Source of the DNA: Glycine soja
Lineage: Eukaryota > Streptophyta > Magnoliopsida > Fabales > Fabaceae
Length of the DNA stretch: 64,000 nt
Assembly (NCBI RefSeq): GCF_004193775.1
Contig: NC_041002.1
Span: forward strand, 37,235,112 to 37,299,111
Reading direction: 5' to 3'
Part shown: piece after piece, positions 11,110-23,545 of the stretch
How positions within the stretch are numbered: position 1 is the first letter of the stretch
Layout of the letters: every line of letters starts with the position of its first letter
The notes under the pieces: generated by a model
The model's input: only the letters and a program-made list of their open reading frames with translations
The model's database searches: none
Told to the model about the DNA's origin: nothing
Made by a program: the position numbers and the translations under genes

Positions 11110-11323
11110 TGATCACAAGCCCAAAAGGATTTCCAAGAGACCTCAAGACGATAATGATTACATCCACGCTCTTACAAGGCCGTTACAATAGACCAATATG
11201 TTGGAATGAATGATGAAAGGCATAGAATAATTTAGAAAATCTTTGTCCTCGCATTTGTGGAGGTACTGGCCCTCAAAGTCAGGAGAAGAATATTTGATGC
11301 CTTTAAGTATTGTAGCTATCATC
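11110..11323 (+). repeat. 5' LTR of the chromovirus, internally deleted
   Basis: It aligns with 15341-15655 at both ends but lacks about 100 bases present in the 3' copy. The sequence jumps from CAATATG straight to TTGGAATG. It ends where the 3' copy stops matching, just before 'CTTGGTGCTTCC', the likely start of the internal region. Confidence 0.65.
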
Positions 11324-11349
11324 CTTGGTGCTTCCATTGCCTCTCTTCT

Positions 11350-11985
11350 ATGGCTGATAACACTTGTTCCCAAACTCTCACCCGCCTTGGCCTTGAAGAA
11401 GCTGTCACTCTCCTTACCCAAAACCAGAGCTCCCTCCACTCCAAGATTGATGAGGTCATTTCTCGCCTCAATGCCCTCAAAATTGGTTCGGTCAGTCATC
11501 CTCCTCGGAGTCACCCTCCCAAAATGAAACTTGATGTCTCGTGGTTTGATGGCTCCAATGCTATGTCTTGGACCTTCAAGATTTCTCAGTTTTTCGAGTT
11601 CCATGGCACTCCCGATGGTGAGCGTCTTCTGGTTGCCTCATTTTATCTTGATGGAACTGCCTTGAGTTGGTACTAATGGATGTTTCGTAATGACCAAATC
11701 TTGTCTTGGTCTGACTTTCTCCAGGCTTTGGAGATGTGCTTCGCACCTTCCTTCTATGACAACCCTAGGGAGCTTTCTTCAAACTGTTGCAACAGGGCAC
11801 AGTAAACTCATATCTCTTTGAGTTTGAAAGTTTGGCTAACTGTACTGTCGGTCTCCCTCCTCCTTTCTTACTTAGTTGCTTCATTTTGAGTTTATCACCC
11901 GAGATTCGCCTCGAGGTTCAGGCTGTCTAGCCTTTATCCCTCGTTCAGGAAATCACTTTGGCCAAATTGTAGGAGGATAAACAGA
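11350..11985 (+). pseudogene. Chromovirus gag remnant
   Basis: From the ATG at 11350 (MADNTCSQTL) the frame reads through a heptad-like leader and then a retrotransposon gag stretch (KLDVSWFDGSNAMSWTFKIS, then 'GTALSWY'). It meets an in-frame stop at 11674-11676 and continues with further stops (for example '...ALEMCFAPSFYDNP'). The W..F.G....W..K...FF pattern is the Ty3/gypsy gag signature. The protein would be truncated at about 109 residues. Confidence 0.7.
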
Positions 11986-12569
11986 ATGATATCAAATACA
12001 CTGCGTGTTGATGGTTCCATTAACGGGCACAATGTCGTGGTCCTCATTCATGGGGGTAGTACCCATAACTTTGTCCAGGATGGCATGGTCCACTTTTTGA
12101 ACCTTACGGCCTAGCCCACTCAGCCGCTTAGTGTCATGGTGGGAAATGAGAGTGAAATTTGTTGTAATCAGGTGTGGAAAAATGTTTCTGTTACTATCCA
12201 AGGGCACTAGTTCTCTGTGGACCTATAAGTTATGGCCCTTGGGGTGCTGATCTTATTTTTGGAGTGGAATGGCTCAAACATCTGGGCCCAATCACTACTG
12301 AATACTCTTCACTTACTATGTCTTTCAATTGGGGCAATGAATTAGTGTAGCTCCGTGGTCGTACTAGACCTAGCCCAACATAAGAAACTCCTGCCTTGGT
12401 CAAGCACATGCTCTACATTAACGGTGTTGCTACCTTCTTCCAACTTCAGCTTTGTGCCTCTTCTGATAACCCATCTGAACCCTCCACCAACCTTTTACCG
12501 TCGCAACTTCAACTTCTTCTAAACATCTACTCTCCAATTTTTCAACAACCTACTACCCTTCCCCCTTAG

Positions 12570-15290
12570 TGGACTATAGACCACACCATACACCTTATAC
12601 CAAATTCCCAGCCGGTAAATGTCAAACCATATCGCTACCCATACTTCCAAAAACAAGAGATTGAAAAGCAAATTGAGGAAATGCTCCATCGTAACCATAT
12701 CTAGCCAAGTCGAAGCCCTTACTCTTCCCTAGTATTGCTTTAAAGAAGAAGGATGGTACATGGTGTTTCTACATCAACTATCATGCCTTAAATACCATAA
12801 CTGTAAAGGAAAAATTTCCTTTACCCACCATTGATGAGCTCTTGGATGATTTGGGTCACGCCACTTGGTTTTCTAAATCTGATCTCACCCAGGGTTTTCA
12901 TCAAATTCGTATGGCTTCTGCATATGTTTCCAAGACTTTTTTCCATACTCATCAGGGTCACTATGAGTACAACGTTATTCCACTTAGCCTCTGCAATGCT
13001 CCATTAATGTTCCAGCAACAATGAATGATTTATTTCATCCTTTCATTCGCAGATTCATCCTCATGTTTTTTTATGACATTCTTGTCTATAGTCAAAACTT
13101 CGAGGAACATCTATAACATCTCGAGCAGGTCCTTCATACCTTACAATAGGGGGAATTTAATCTAAAGTAGTCCAAATGTGCCTTTGGGCAACGACACATT
13201 GATTATTTGGGTGATATTGTGTTCGCCAATAGTGTTGAACCTGAGCCCTCAAAAATTCAGGCAATGCAAGACTGGCCAGTCCCAACTTGGCTTAAGTCTC
13301 TGTGAGGTTTTATGGGCCTCACTAATGTTTCATTAAGGACTACGCCAAGCATGCTACCCCTAACTCATTTCCTTTGCAAAGGATCAATTTAAGTGGTCCC
13401 TTACAACTCAGTTCACTTTCGACTAGCTTAAGTTGGCCATGACACAAGCACCAATTTTGGCTCTACCTGACTTTACTGTTCTTTTTATGATTGAAACTGA
13501 TGCTTCAAGTATTGGTCTGGGTGTTGTTTTGATGCAACATGATCACTCGATTGCATACTTCAACAAGCAATTTTGCCCAAAGTTGCTTTGCTCCTCAACT
13601 TATATTCGTGAGCTCGACGCCATCACTGCCATTGTGAAACGCTGGTGCCAATATTTACTTGACCATTCCTTTGTTATTCTCACAAATCATAAGAGCTTAT
13701 GGGAATTAATGACCCAATCCATACAAACACCCGAGCAACATGTTTATCTTGCCAAACTCCTCGGTTATGACTATACTATTCAATATAAGTCAAGAAAAAG
13801 TAACATTGTTGTTGATGCTCTATCTCGAGTTCACAATTAACCTACTGAAGTGTTCTAAATCCTTACAATACCACACTTTCAATTTTTGGATGACCTCAAG
13901 AGAGAATTGTCTAATATTGATGAGTTTGTGACCTTGCTCAAGGTTGTGTGTGACCACCCACAAGACCACCTTGGATTCAAGATACACAATGATTTGCTTC
14001 TCTATAAGGGGCACATCTGGCTCAATAGAGGGAATTCCTTCATTCCACTTTTGTTGGAGGAATACAATAAATCACCATTAGGAGGACACACTGGTTTGGC
14101 CAAGACCATGAGCAGATTTCAACAAAATTTCTTTTGGGCTAACATGAGGCAGGATATACAAGAATATATTATGTGTTACTCTAATTGCCACCATACTAAG
14201 TATATTCCCCAAAATCCCTCGTGATACTTCAACCCATTTCCCCTCCATCTCGACCATGGGAAGATATGGCACTCGGTTTCATTACTGGTTTGCCTCTTTA
14301 TTAGGGAGCCACTGTGATACTAGCTATTGTGGATTATTTCTCCAAAGGAGCCCACTTTGGCATGTTGCCCACTAACTTTACTGCTCACTGAGTTGCTCAA
14401 TTGTTCATTAACATGGTCTATAAGCTTCAAGGTTTTCCCAAAAGCTTGATATCAGATCACGACCCATCTTCATGAGTCGATTTTGGCGTGAACTTTTCAA
14501 GATGAACGGGACTAAATTGCATGAGTACGTCTTATCATCTTCATAGTGATGGCCAAACTAGGGTGCTAAATAGATTGCTGGAATAGTACCTAAGGGAACT
14601 TGTGCACAACAAACCATCTTAATGGGGGAAATTCTTGTGCTTGGCCGAGTTGTGCCACAATACCACTTGTCACTCCACTACCAATTTAACTCCATATGAG
14701 ATTACCTATAGCAAACCTCCTCTTAGCATTCTCCAATACATATCAGGAACCTCCTCGGTGGAAGGTGTTGATTTCCTCTTAGCTTCACGTCAAGATACAT
14801 TCCAACATCTCAGGAAAAAACTTAAACGTGCCCAAGATCAGATGAAAAAAGTAGCTGAGGGGCATCACATGGATATGGTCTTTGCCATTGGTGATTGGGT
14901 TTATGTGAAGCTGCATCCATACCGCCAGTCTTCCTTATTTGGAATCACTTATCAAAAGCTGGGAAAATGGTATTATGGTCCATACCAGATCATGGAGTCT
15001 ATTGGTCTAGTTGCTTATAAACTAGCTTTACCTGAGTCAACCAAAATCCATCATGTGTTCCATTGTTCTTTGTTGAAGCCTTATCATGGACCAGTCCATT
15101 TTGAGCATCCATTCCTCCAACAGTTGTAGAGGGAAAGCCTCCTATCCAGCCACTAACTATTCTGGATCACAAGTGGGTTTCTTTTGATCCATCCAAGCGC
15201 TTGGTTCTCGTGCAACGGCTCGGTTTGCAACTTGAAGATTCCACTTGGCAAAACTGGACTTAATTACAGGCTAATTACTGCCTTAAGGAC
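12570..15290 (+). pseudogene. Chromovirus pol remnant (RT, RNase H, integrase, chromodomain)
   Basis: Successive frames give the following: RT entry ('VNVKPYRYPYFQKQEIEKQI') and 'FPLPTIDELLDDL...FSKSDLTQGFHQIRM' (12620-13020); an RT catalytic box degraded to FYDILVYS instead of YxDDILVYS (about 13070); RNase H with the 'ETDASSIGLGVVLMQ' start and 'SNIVVDALSRV' end (13430-13835); the integrase zinc finger 'GGHTGLAKT...CYSNCHHTK' (14080-14210); integrase core pieces; the GPY-like segment 'WYYGPYQIMESIGLVAYKL' (14960-15030); and a chromodomain-like end 'ILDHKWVSFDPSKRLVLVQR', then 'EDSTWQNW' (15155-15260). Many stops and frame changes separate the pieces. The chromodomain is what places the element among chromoviruses. 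Confidence 0.8.
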
Positions 15291-15340
15291 AAGATATTTT
15301 TTGAAGGGGTAAGGAAAGATAGTAACTGGGGTCCAATTGA

Positions 15341-15655
15341 TGATGACAAGCCTAAAAGGATCTCCAAGAGACCTCAAGGCTGGAATGATTAGATCCATTA
15401 CAATTGAGCAATATGAGTTTTTTCCTTTTGTCTTGTAGTGATCCAACTTTCAACTTATGATTGGAGCTATTAGGAATTTGTTATTCCTATACAATTGTAA
15501 GTCTCTACATAGTGATGTTGGAATGAATGATGAAAGGTAGAGAATAATATTCAGAAAATATTTTTCCTCTATGCATTTTTGGAGGTACTCTCTTGGCCTC
15601 AAATTCAGGAGAACAATATTTGCTACCTTTGAGTATTGTAGCTATTACCCTCACA
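15341..15655 (+). repeat. 3' LTR of the chromovirus
   Basis: It starts TGATGACAAGCC and ends near 'TTACCCTCACA'. It is the fuller of the two LTR copies and contains 'TTTTGTCTTGTAGTGATCC' and 'GTTATTCCTATACAATTG', which the 5' copy lacks. The right edge is approximate, because the Athila-like LTR fragment starts almost at once. Confidence 0.65.
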
Positions 15656-15945
15656 ATACACATACCAATAGTAATTGTGATAATTCAATTTTTATTGGTT
15701 TGATGAATTGGATTGATGTTATTTAACTTGATTCGTATTCTATTTTGTTTCTACATATTTATTTTTGTGTTTTTGCATTCCCTTACATTCGCTTACAAAC
15801 TATTCGTTGAAATTCCCCTTTCTATTTATAAGTGAATTGAAGTAGAAACCAAAGTGAGTTGTATCTCTGAGTCGACCTAGGTTAATCATGTACTACAGAA
15901 TTTCCTAGTTTTATTTATTTTGGAGCGATTTGATAGTCATTATCA
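15656..15945 (+). repeat. 5' LTR fragment (3' end only) of the Athila-like element
   Basis: It matches the terminal part of the 3' LTR with scattered differences and ends in 'TAGTCATTATCA'. About 930 bases of the expected 5' portion are absent. The break coincides with the chromovirus 3' LTR boundary, so insertion or deletion at that junction removed it. Confidence 0.75.
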
Positions 15946-16815
15946 AAACCGGTTCCATTGTTATGGAATACGATTCATTGTGTGTCAATCTTGATTCACT
16001 CATAACTGAAATTAGTATAGTAGTATAGGTTTGCATCTATCTATTGGAAAAGGAAAAAAAATACACATTTGTGCATGTTCTGCATGTTTTGCATTTTACA
16101 GCATTCTGCCTTTTGTGCATTCTACATTATCTTTCTTCATACACTATTTTTTTTGACATATTGCATTGGTGTAGTTAATGTTGTTATGTAGAATATCAGT
16201 GAGTAGTAGAGTGTTTTACATTGAGTATGAGAATAAAGCAGTAGAACAAAGTGTAAAAACATAGTAGTAGTGTAGAGAATAATGTTGTGCATAGTGTAGT
16301 GCATAGTGTGTCATAGAAGTAAACTATCTTGTAGAGTTTGACTGCCTAACTTGGTGTCCAAAGTTTATCCCTTATTCTAAGCTTGGGGTTGGTTTAGGTC
16401 AAAATCGGCAAATTCTGCCTCTAAATGTGAGTTTTAGCGATAATGGCATTTTGATAATTTCACACACTATTATCTCAGAATGGGCTGAAACTTTACCAGA
16501 ATGTAGAAAAAATTCATTCATCAAGGTGCCCTATGGGGGACAAACATAGGCATTGGGGGTCATTTTTGCCAAATTCATTGATCTAGACCACTTTTGGATT
16601 TTTTTTTCTATTTTCATGATTTTCAAAAATCAACAAAAAATTACCAAAAATAAAAAATGATTTTTAGACATTTACTATGGTGTTTTGGAATTTTTTAAAT
16701 TTTTGGGGCAGTTTTCCATTTTCTGTAGCATTTCAACATATATTGTGAATAGTGTTTTGGTAGGGTAGTTGTCTGTTATTTCTGTCTGTACTGTCACTAA
16801 TGAGTTTATCTATGC

Positions 16816-17909
16816 ATGACTAGGTCTAAATCAAGTGACTTGCATCTGTATAATCCTAAGATAGATAAGACATTTCATAGGTTGAGTATAAGTAATAAGA
16901 GTAGAAGTGTAGTTGTGCATGATAGTGCAACTATGCATGATAGTGTAGTTTTGGATAGTAGTGTAGAGAAGACTGAATTCATTGTTGATTCTGTTTTTGA
17001 ACCTGTTTTTATTGCTTCTGATTTTGAAAAAAAAAATAGTGTTGATATAATGGCTGATAACAATCAAACTCTCAAGGAATTGGCTACACCAGATGTTGTG
17101 TATCAACCTTGGTGTATTCAATATCCTGAGACTAAGGTTAGTTATGAGCTAATGTTTGGAAAATCCATTTGTTGCCAAAGTTTCATGGTATTGCAGTTGA
17201 AGATCCACACAAGCATCTGAAGGAGTTTCATGTAGTGTATTCCACAATGCGACCATATGACATTCATAAAGATTAAGTGAAGATGAAGGCATTTCCATTC
17301 TTTCTAGATGGTGTGGCTAAGGGTCGGTTGTACCTTCAACTAGATACTATCAACACCTGGACAAATATGAAGAGAAAATTCTTAGAGAAATTCTTCCCTG
17401 CATCCAGGACAACATCCACCCGGAAAGAAATTTGTATAAGGTAGCAACCTGGAGAAACATTAGATGAGTACTAGAAGAGATTCAACAAGTTGTGTGCTAC
17501 ATGTCCTCACTATCAAATCAGTGAGAAATTTTTGATCCAGTATTTTTATGAAAGGCAGATGCTAATGGATAGAAGTATGATTGATGCAGCTAGTAGAGCC
17601 ACTTTAATGGACAAAACTCCTATTGCTACCAAGCAATTGATTTCAAACATGGCAGCAAATTACCGACAATTTGGTACTAGAGTTGCTACACCATCCAGAG
17701 TTGCTGCACCATCCAGAGTTGCTGCAAGTGAAGTTTCTGTTTCTATGGTTACTGATAATCAAAAGCTAGAGAATAAACTTACAGAGTTGACATCCCTTAT
17801 GAGACAGCTAGCCATTGGTCAACAGAATGTGATGGCAGCCAATCAACCAAGACTGTGTGGTATCTGTTGTGCACCTGATCATCCAACAGATGCATATTCC
17901 ACACTCTAG
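16816..17909 (+). pseudogene. Athila-like gag remnant
   Basis: It starts at ATG 16816 (MTRSKSSDLH). Identifiable pieces are the Athila gag motif near residue 95 (ATPDVVYQPWCIQYPE), a capsid region in another frame ('FPFFLDGVAKGRLYLQL', 'KFLEKFFPASRT', 'YKRFNKLCATCPHYQIS'-like, 17290-17530), and a C-terminal zinc-knuckle-like CGICCAPDHPTDAY at about 17860. At least one frameshift (near 17150) and several stops (TAA at 17275, TAG at 17442, TAG at 17470) interrupt it. The minus-strand frames over this region are shadows. Confidence 0.75.
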
Positions 17910-18300
17910 GAAACATAACAAGTTATTAATGTTTTTTCCATGCAACCTAGATAGCCATTCAGACCTTAACAACAATAATATAATCCTTACTCCAACACTT
18001 ATAATCCTAGTTAGAGAGATCATCCAAACTTGAGGTATGGTCTTGGTCCACAATAGCAGCCATTCAGACATCAACAGTTTCGACCCTCCACCAACAAATA
18101 TTAAGCTCCTCTATTTAGACGACAACAACAACAAAAATTCCAATAGTCTACACCTACACCTGCACAACCTGTGCAGAATAACAATTTTGGACCTTCCTTG
18201 GAGGAGTTGATGAAGCAAATGGCTACCAACAACATTCAGTTCCAGTAAAATATGAGTGCCACAATCCAAGACCTGCAGATTTAGAATATGACTGCCACAA

Positions 18301-20713
18301 ATGCCCACCACTCTTGATGTAGTGAAGAATGAGGTAATGAAACTACTAGCTGTAGGGATCATTTATCCAATTTCAAATAGCACTTGGGTTTCACCTGTCC
18401 AAGTGGTCCCTAAGAAGTTGGGTATCACTGTTGTGAAGAACCAAGATGATGAGTTGATCCTGACTAGAGTGGCCTATAGTTGGCGAGTTTGCATTGATTA
18501 TAGAAGACTGAACCAGGAAACTCGCAAGGATCACTTCGCTCGCCCATTCATTAATCAGGTTCTAGAGAGGTTGGCAGGTAAACCACATTATTTCTTTCTT
18601 GATGGTTTTTCAGGTGACATGCAGATTCATATTTCACCAGAGGACCAGCACAAGACCACATTCACTTATCCATTCGACATATTTTCCTACACCAGGATGC
18701 CTTTTGGTCTATGTTGAGTATCTTTATTTATTTATTAGAGAGTAACACGAAGGTGTTTATGGATGATTTCACTGTTTATGGTTCTTCCTTTGATGCATGT
18801 TTGGATAGCCTCTTTAGAGTTCTTGACCGATGCATTGAGACTAACCTTGTTCTTAACTTTGAAAAATGTCATTTTATGGTCCATGAAGGTATAGTCTTAG
18901 GGCATCTAGTCTCTAGTAGAGGTATTGAGGTCGATAAGGCCAAGATCGATGTTATTACTTCTCTTCCTTACCATGCGTCTGTGCGGGAAGTACATTTTTT
19001 TCTTGGACATGTAGGTTTTTACAGGAGATTCATCCAGGATTTTAGCAATATTTTCGTTCCTTTGTCCAAGCTTCTTCAGAAGGACGTAGATTTTGTGCTT
19101 GACCAGCCTTACAGAGAGGCATTTGAGGAGTTGAGGAGGAAGCTTACCACCTCTCCTATCATGTAGCCACTAGATTAAGAGCTTCCATTTGAGCTCATGT
19201 GTGATGCCTCCAATTATGCACTTGGGGTTGTTTTGTCACGGAGAGTTGATAGGCTATCACATGTCATTGCTTATGCCTTACGCACTATGGATGCAACCCA
19301 AGTCAACTACACCACCACCGAAAAAGAGCTTTTAGCTATTGTTTTTGCATTAGATAAATTCAGATCTTATTTGCTTTGCTTCCATATTACTGTCTGTACT
19401 AACCATGCAACTTTGAGGCACCTGTTGAAGAAACCTGATGCTAAACCCAGATTGATCAGGTGGATGCTTCTTCTTCAAAAGTTTGATATTGTGATCAAAG
19501 ACAGGAGTGGTGTAGAAAATGTGGTGGCTGATCATTTGAGTAGGATTGAGGGAACTGTTGATTCCTTCCCTATTAGGGATAACTTTCTTGATGAGCATTT
19601 TATGCAGTTGCATTCATCACATGTCACACCTTTGGTTTGCTAACATTGTGAATTTCATTGTTGCATCTGTTCTCCCACCGCATGCATCTAGGTCTCAAAT
19701 AGATAAACTTAAGAATGATGCCAAATACTATGTGTGGGATGATCCTTAGTTGTGGAGGTTTGGTAGTGACCAAATGATCCACAAGTCTATTCTATAGTTT
19801 TGTCATGGCACACCTAGCAACGGTCATTTTGGTCCTCAACGGACCGCTAGGAGGATCTTAGATTATGGGTTCTATTGGCCCACCATTTTTAGTGATGCTC
19901 ATCATTTTTCCACCACCTATGAGTAGTGTTAGAGAGTGGGAGAAACCATTACGCATAGGCATGAGATGCCCCAACAACACATTATTTTCTGTGAGATTTT
20001 TTATGTTTGGGGTATTGATTTTATGGGCTCTTTTCCTGTTTCTCATGGTTTTTCATATATCTTGCTTGTTGTTGATTATGTTTCCTGGTGTGTTGAAGTT
20101 AAGGCCACTAAAACTAATGATTCTAAAGATGTTGTAGATTTTGTGAGATCTAACATTTTTTGCAGGTTTGGTGTTCCTAGAGCCCATTATCAATGACCAA
20201 GGGAGCCACTTCTATAATAGGTCATCGGCATCCTTGCTCCAGGAGTATGGGGTTGTGCATAGAGTTGTTATAGCTTATCATCCCTAAACTAATGGGCAAA
20301 CAGAGGTGGTTTTTAATAGAGAGATCAAGCAAGTGTTACAGAAGATAGTGCAACCCAATAGGAAGGATTGGAGCAAGCTACTTGAGGACTCCAAGACTTA
20401 CGAGGAGAAAGTGAACAAGTTTCATGACTCTAGGATTCTTAGAAAGGAGTTCCATATTGGCCAAAAAGTGCTCTTGTTTAACCCTTGCCTCAAGCTTATT
20501 TTCGGTAAACTTCGATCTAGATGGGATGATCCTTTTGTTATTACTAATATTTTTTCCCATGGTGCAGTTGAGATTAAAAATGAAGTTACTGACAAAGTTT
20601 TTGAAGTTAACGGTCACCAACTTAAGCTTTTTCGTGAAAACCCTCGAGTGAAGGAGGAATTTGTGGTGAACCTTTCTTTGGTCTTGCTAATATTATGTGA
20701 TGAAGTGCCTTGA
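18301..20713 (+). pseudogene. Athila-like pol remnant (RT, RNase H, integrase)
   Basis: RT: 'TWVSPVQVVPKKLGITVVKN', 'WRVCIDYRRLNQETRKDHF', 'FFLDGFSGDMQIHI' and 'YTRMPFGLC', then a gap, then 'VFMDDFTVYG' (the YxDD box as FMDD, about 18755-18785) and 'LGHLVSSRGIEVDKAKI'. RNase H: 'CDASNYALGVVLSRR' to 'NVVADHLSRIE' (19197-19552). Integrase: zinc-binding 'FCHGTPSNGHFGPQRTAR' (19800-19855), core '[20 protein letters not shown]', '[12 protein letters not shown]' (19970-20195), and a GPF-like C-terminus (20306-20713). Between MPFGLC and the FMDD box the usual NAP...FQ segment is shortened, and stops occur around 19166, 19760-19800 and 20195-20290. Only about 390 bases separate gag from RT, so the protease is missing. 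Confidence 0.8.
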
Positions 20714-22325
20714 ATGACACTTGAGGAGTTTCCTTCCCTTTTCTTTTATATGTTTTCTCTTTGTTTGCATTTCATTCACATTGAGTACAATGTGCATTTC
20801 AAGTGTAGGGGGAAGGTTTAGGAAAAAATCTGTCTATTTTATGTTTTCTCTGTTTTTTGTTTTCTGTTTTTACTATTTCTGTTGTTATTGCTTGTTTTGT
20901 TTTGTTGTTTTACTGTTTTTACTATTTTTTACATACAAAAAATAAAAAATATAGATTTATAGTTGCTGTTTTCTAATATTTTTGTTGAATTTAAGCACTT
21001 TCTCATGTTTTTCATAGTATTTCTAACTTGTATAAACTGTGAGAGGTGTATCATTTTTAGTTGAGAGATTTTATGCTTGATGTGAACCATTGTTGCAATT
21101 GTGGAAGTGATAAGTAGCCTTGAAAAATTTGAGGTGGATCATGTGTGATAGAATGATGCCTTATGAGTTTTGGGATTTTGTGGATGGATTATATTATTCC
21201 ATTCATGCTCTTTCATGTGTGGTTTCACCCTTGTGCTGGATTACTCTAGGTTTTGCCTTGCTTCTCTTGTCATTCCTTGTTGCAAATGCATTGATTGAGA
21301 TGATATAGGCCTTTTTTTTTTCTTTTAACTACTAGCCAAATCAACCTACCTTGCATTGATATCCATTGTCACCCTCTTTGAGCCTTTAACTCCTTGTTTC
21401 ATTTTCTAGCTCATTACAAGCCAAAAAGTGGAAAACCATGTTGTCCTAAACTTTAGGGAGAAAAGGGACCTTTCAATTTTTTGGGGAGTGGGTTTCAAAC
21501 AAGTGTTGGGGATTTGTATTTTGTTTTACGAAAGTTCCTTTGTTTTTTTCATTTCATCTTCTTGTGGCTTGTTGAAAAGAAAAAAAAGAGAAGAATACAA
21601 AAGAAAGGAAAAAAAAGAAAAATAATAAAAGAAAATAGAAAAATGAAAGTGTAAAAAGAAAATTTTTCAAAAAGAAAGAATGTACAAACAAAGAAAAGAA
21701 AAGAAAAAAAAATGAAAAAAATGTGTTGTGGTTCATTTTCATTCTTGTAAGTTCTTTTATTTTAATTTTGTTATCTTCTCCACTTTGTTTCTAACCTTCT
21801 TTTTACTTGTTGACTTACTCCCTAATGCCCCTCTTTTTCCTTAGTTTTAGCCTAAATATCCTTCTCATATCCACCCTTACCTAAGTCATACATTACAAAC
21901 CAACAAAAGTCTTTTTGATCTTTTGATGCATGTGTATTTCAAGTTGACTGGATTAGAATCTTGTGAAAATTTGGATGTGCTAGTTACATGTGGTGCTTGA
22001 GTGTAAACACAAACCCATACACATTTGGTAAGGTTGAGTGATGTTCTTTGAGAAATTTCTATCACCATGGTACATTCTTAATTTTGACTTGATTACTTGT
22101 CCTCTTTGTTTTGTGATCATGTGTTCACGGATTACTTGTTACATTGAGGTCATTCTTCCTTTTTCCATCTCTCTCATTTTTGTGCATTGGTAGGATCCAT
22201 TGAAAAATGTGTGTGCCTTGTTCATACCTTCTTTTAGTTGTGGTTATTTTTTTAGTTTGATTTCTTTCTCTTAATCTTTCTTTTAGTTTTGCCCAGGAGT
22301 GCAAAAGATAAAGTGTGGGGGAATT
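20714..22325 (+). other. Non-coding 3' region of the Athila-like element
   Basis: This holds a T-rich tract (20830-20945), a purine-rich tract (21570-21720) and no protein motif. Some Athila relatives carry an env-like ORF here. Only short unrelated frames are seen (for example 21120-21308). It ends in the polypurine tract AAAGTGTGGGGGAAT (22310-22324), where plus-strand synthesis would start. Confidence 0.6.
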
Positions 22326-23545
22326 TGATTGAGCACTTTTAGTATAGTATTTTTTATTCTTCTTAGCTCAATTGAAATCTCTTTGACCCTTATCTTCTCA
22401 CTTTAACTTAGTTTTGGTCTTATGTAAATGATTGAGCTTAATTAATAATTGTGGCTTATTTTTAGAATTTTATGCTTACTTGACCTATTTGTCTTGTGCA
22501 GAGTCTATAGGACATTGTAGAACTCCAAATGGAGTGTGTGAGTAGTCTCTAAAAAGCTAAGAAAAAGATCTTCAATTTTTTCAAAATTAGCTTGGGTCAT
22601 TTCTGTCATTTTGAGGGTCAAATTCGGCTTGGAAGTCATAACCTCTGCACTTTAATAATTGGGCTACGAATTTGGGCTTTGTGTTGTGTAAATAGTTTAA
22701 TTAGGTAGATTAGATGGACCTAATCAATGCCTAACCCTTCCTTCTGAGTAGTCACTCTATATATTAGTGGAATTTAGTTAGTTACTTTATTTTGTAAAAA
22801 AAAAAAAAACAGATTTAGTTACTTGTTGTGCAAGCTTTAGGATCAAACTCTTTTCTCTCTTTTTCTCTCAACTGTTCTTCATTCTTCTTCCTCTTTTCAC
22901 TTTTGTTTTTCCTTTCTCTTGCACAAATTTCATGGCTTTTCCATTGGTGTTGATCATGAAAGGCTAAACACTTAATCAATCCAAGGATCCACTCCAAGCA
23001 AGACTAAATTAGAGTTTTAGTTTAGTATTTCTAATCTTTGTGAATGCTCATCTTTTTATTCAATCCTATTTTCAATTTTCATGATTATAATTATGTTTAG
23101 GATTGAAAACGGATTAAGTTATGGATTCATTTCCTAATTTCAAAATTTAATAACAAATTGTTTGGATGATTTTCCAACCTAATTTACGATCTTATCCAAT
23201 TTAAGGATTGATTCGATTGAACTATCTCTAATGCATTTGACTGAACTTCCTCACTCTGAACATCATTCGTAGTAACTGTGATAATTCGATTTTCATTGGT
23301 TTGGTTAATTGGATTGATGCTATTAAACTTGATTTGTATTTTGTTTTATTTCTTCATCTTTGTTTTTGTGTTTTCCTATTCCTTTACGTTTGCCTACAAA
23401 CTATTCATTGAAATTTCTCTTGCTGTTTATAAGTGAATTGAAGTAGAAACCAAAATGAATTGTATCTCCGAGTCGACCTAGGTTAATCTGTACTACAAAA
23501 TTTCCTAGTTTTATTTGTTTTGGAGCAATTTGACTGTCGTTATCA
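22326..23545 (+). repeat. 3' LTR of the Athila-like element
   Basis: It begins TGATTGAGCAC directly after the polypurine tract and ends 'GTCGTTATCA'. Its length of about 1.22 kb is usual for Athila-type LTRs. Its last 290 bases are duplicated at 15656-15945. Confidence 0.7.

Larger units (their letters stand above)
11110..15655 (+). mobile_element. Decayed Ty3/gypsy chromovirus with both LTRs
   Basis: The order is LTR, gag, protease region, RT, RNase H, integrase, chromodomain, LTR, which is the plant chromovirus layout. LTR-like copies at 11110-11323 and 15341-15655 share the start TGATCACAAGCCCAAAAGG / TGATGACAAGCCTAAAAGG and the stretch GTTGGAATGAATGATGAAAG. The left LTR is about 100 bases shorter because of an internal deletion. 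The total of about 4.5 kb is near a complete length, but every coding domain has stops or frameshifts. No certain target-site duplication was found. The sequence ACCAATAG lies near both outer ends, but not at a consistent distance. Confidence 0.8.
15656..23545 (+). mobile_element. Decayed Athila-like Ty3/gypsy retrotransposon
   Basis: The last 290 bases of the 5' LTR (15656-15945) match the last 290 bases of the 3' LTR (about 23262-23545), including GTCGACCTAGGTTAATC and 'GTGAATTGAAGTAGAAACC'. Between them lie gag, RT, RNase H and integrase in Ty3/gypsy order. A 1.6 kb non-coding or env-position stretch and a polypurine tract before a 1.2 kb 3' LTR follow. The gag start 'ATPDVVYQPWCIQYPE' is typical of Athila-type elements such as those of soybean. 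The element is inactive: it has stops throughout, lacks a protease region and has a truncated 5' LTR. Confidence 0.8.

Noticed and set aside
21554..21742. Phe/Leu-rich minus-strand ORF
   Set aside because: It is the complement of an A/G-rich tract in the Athila non-coding region.
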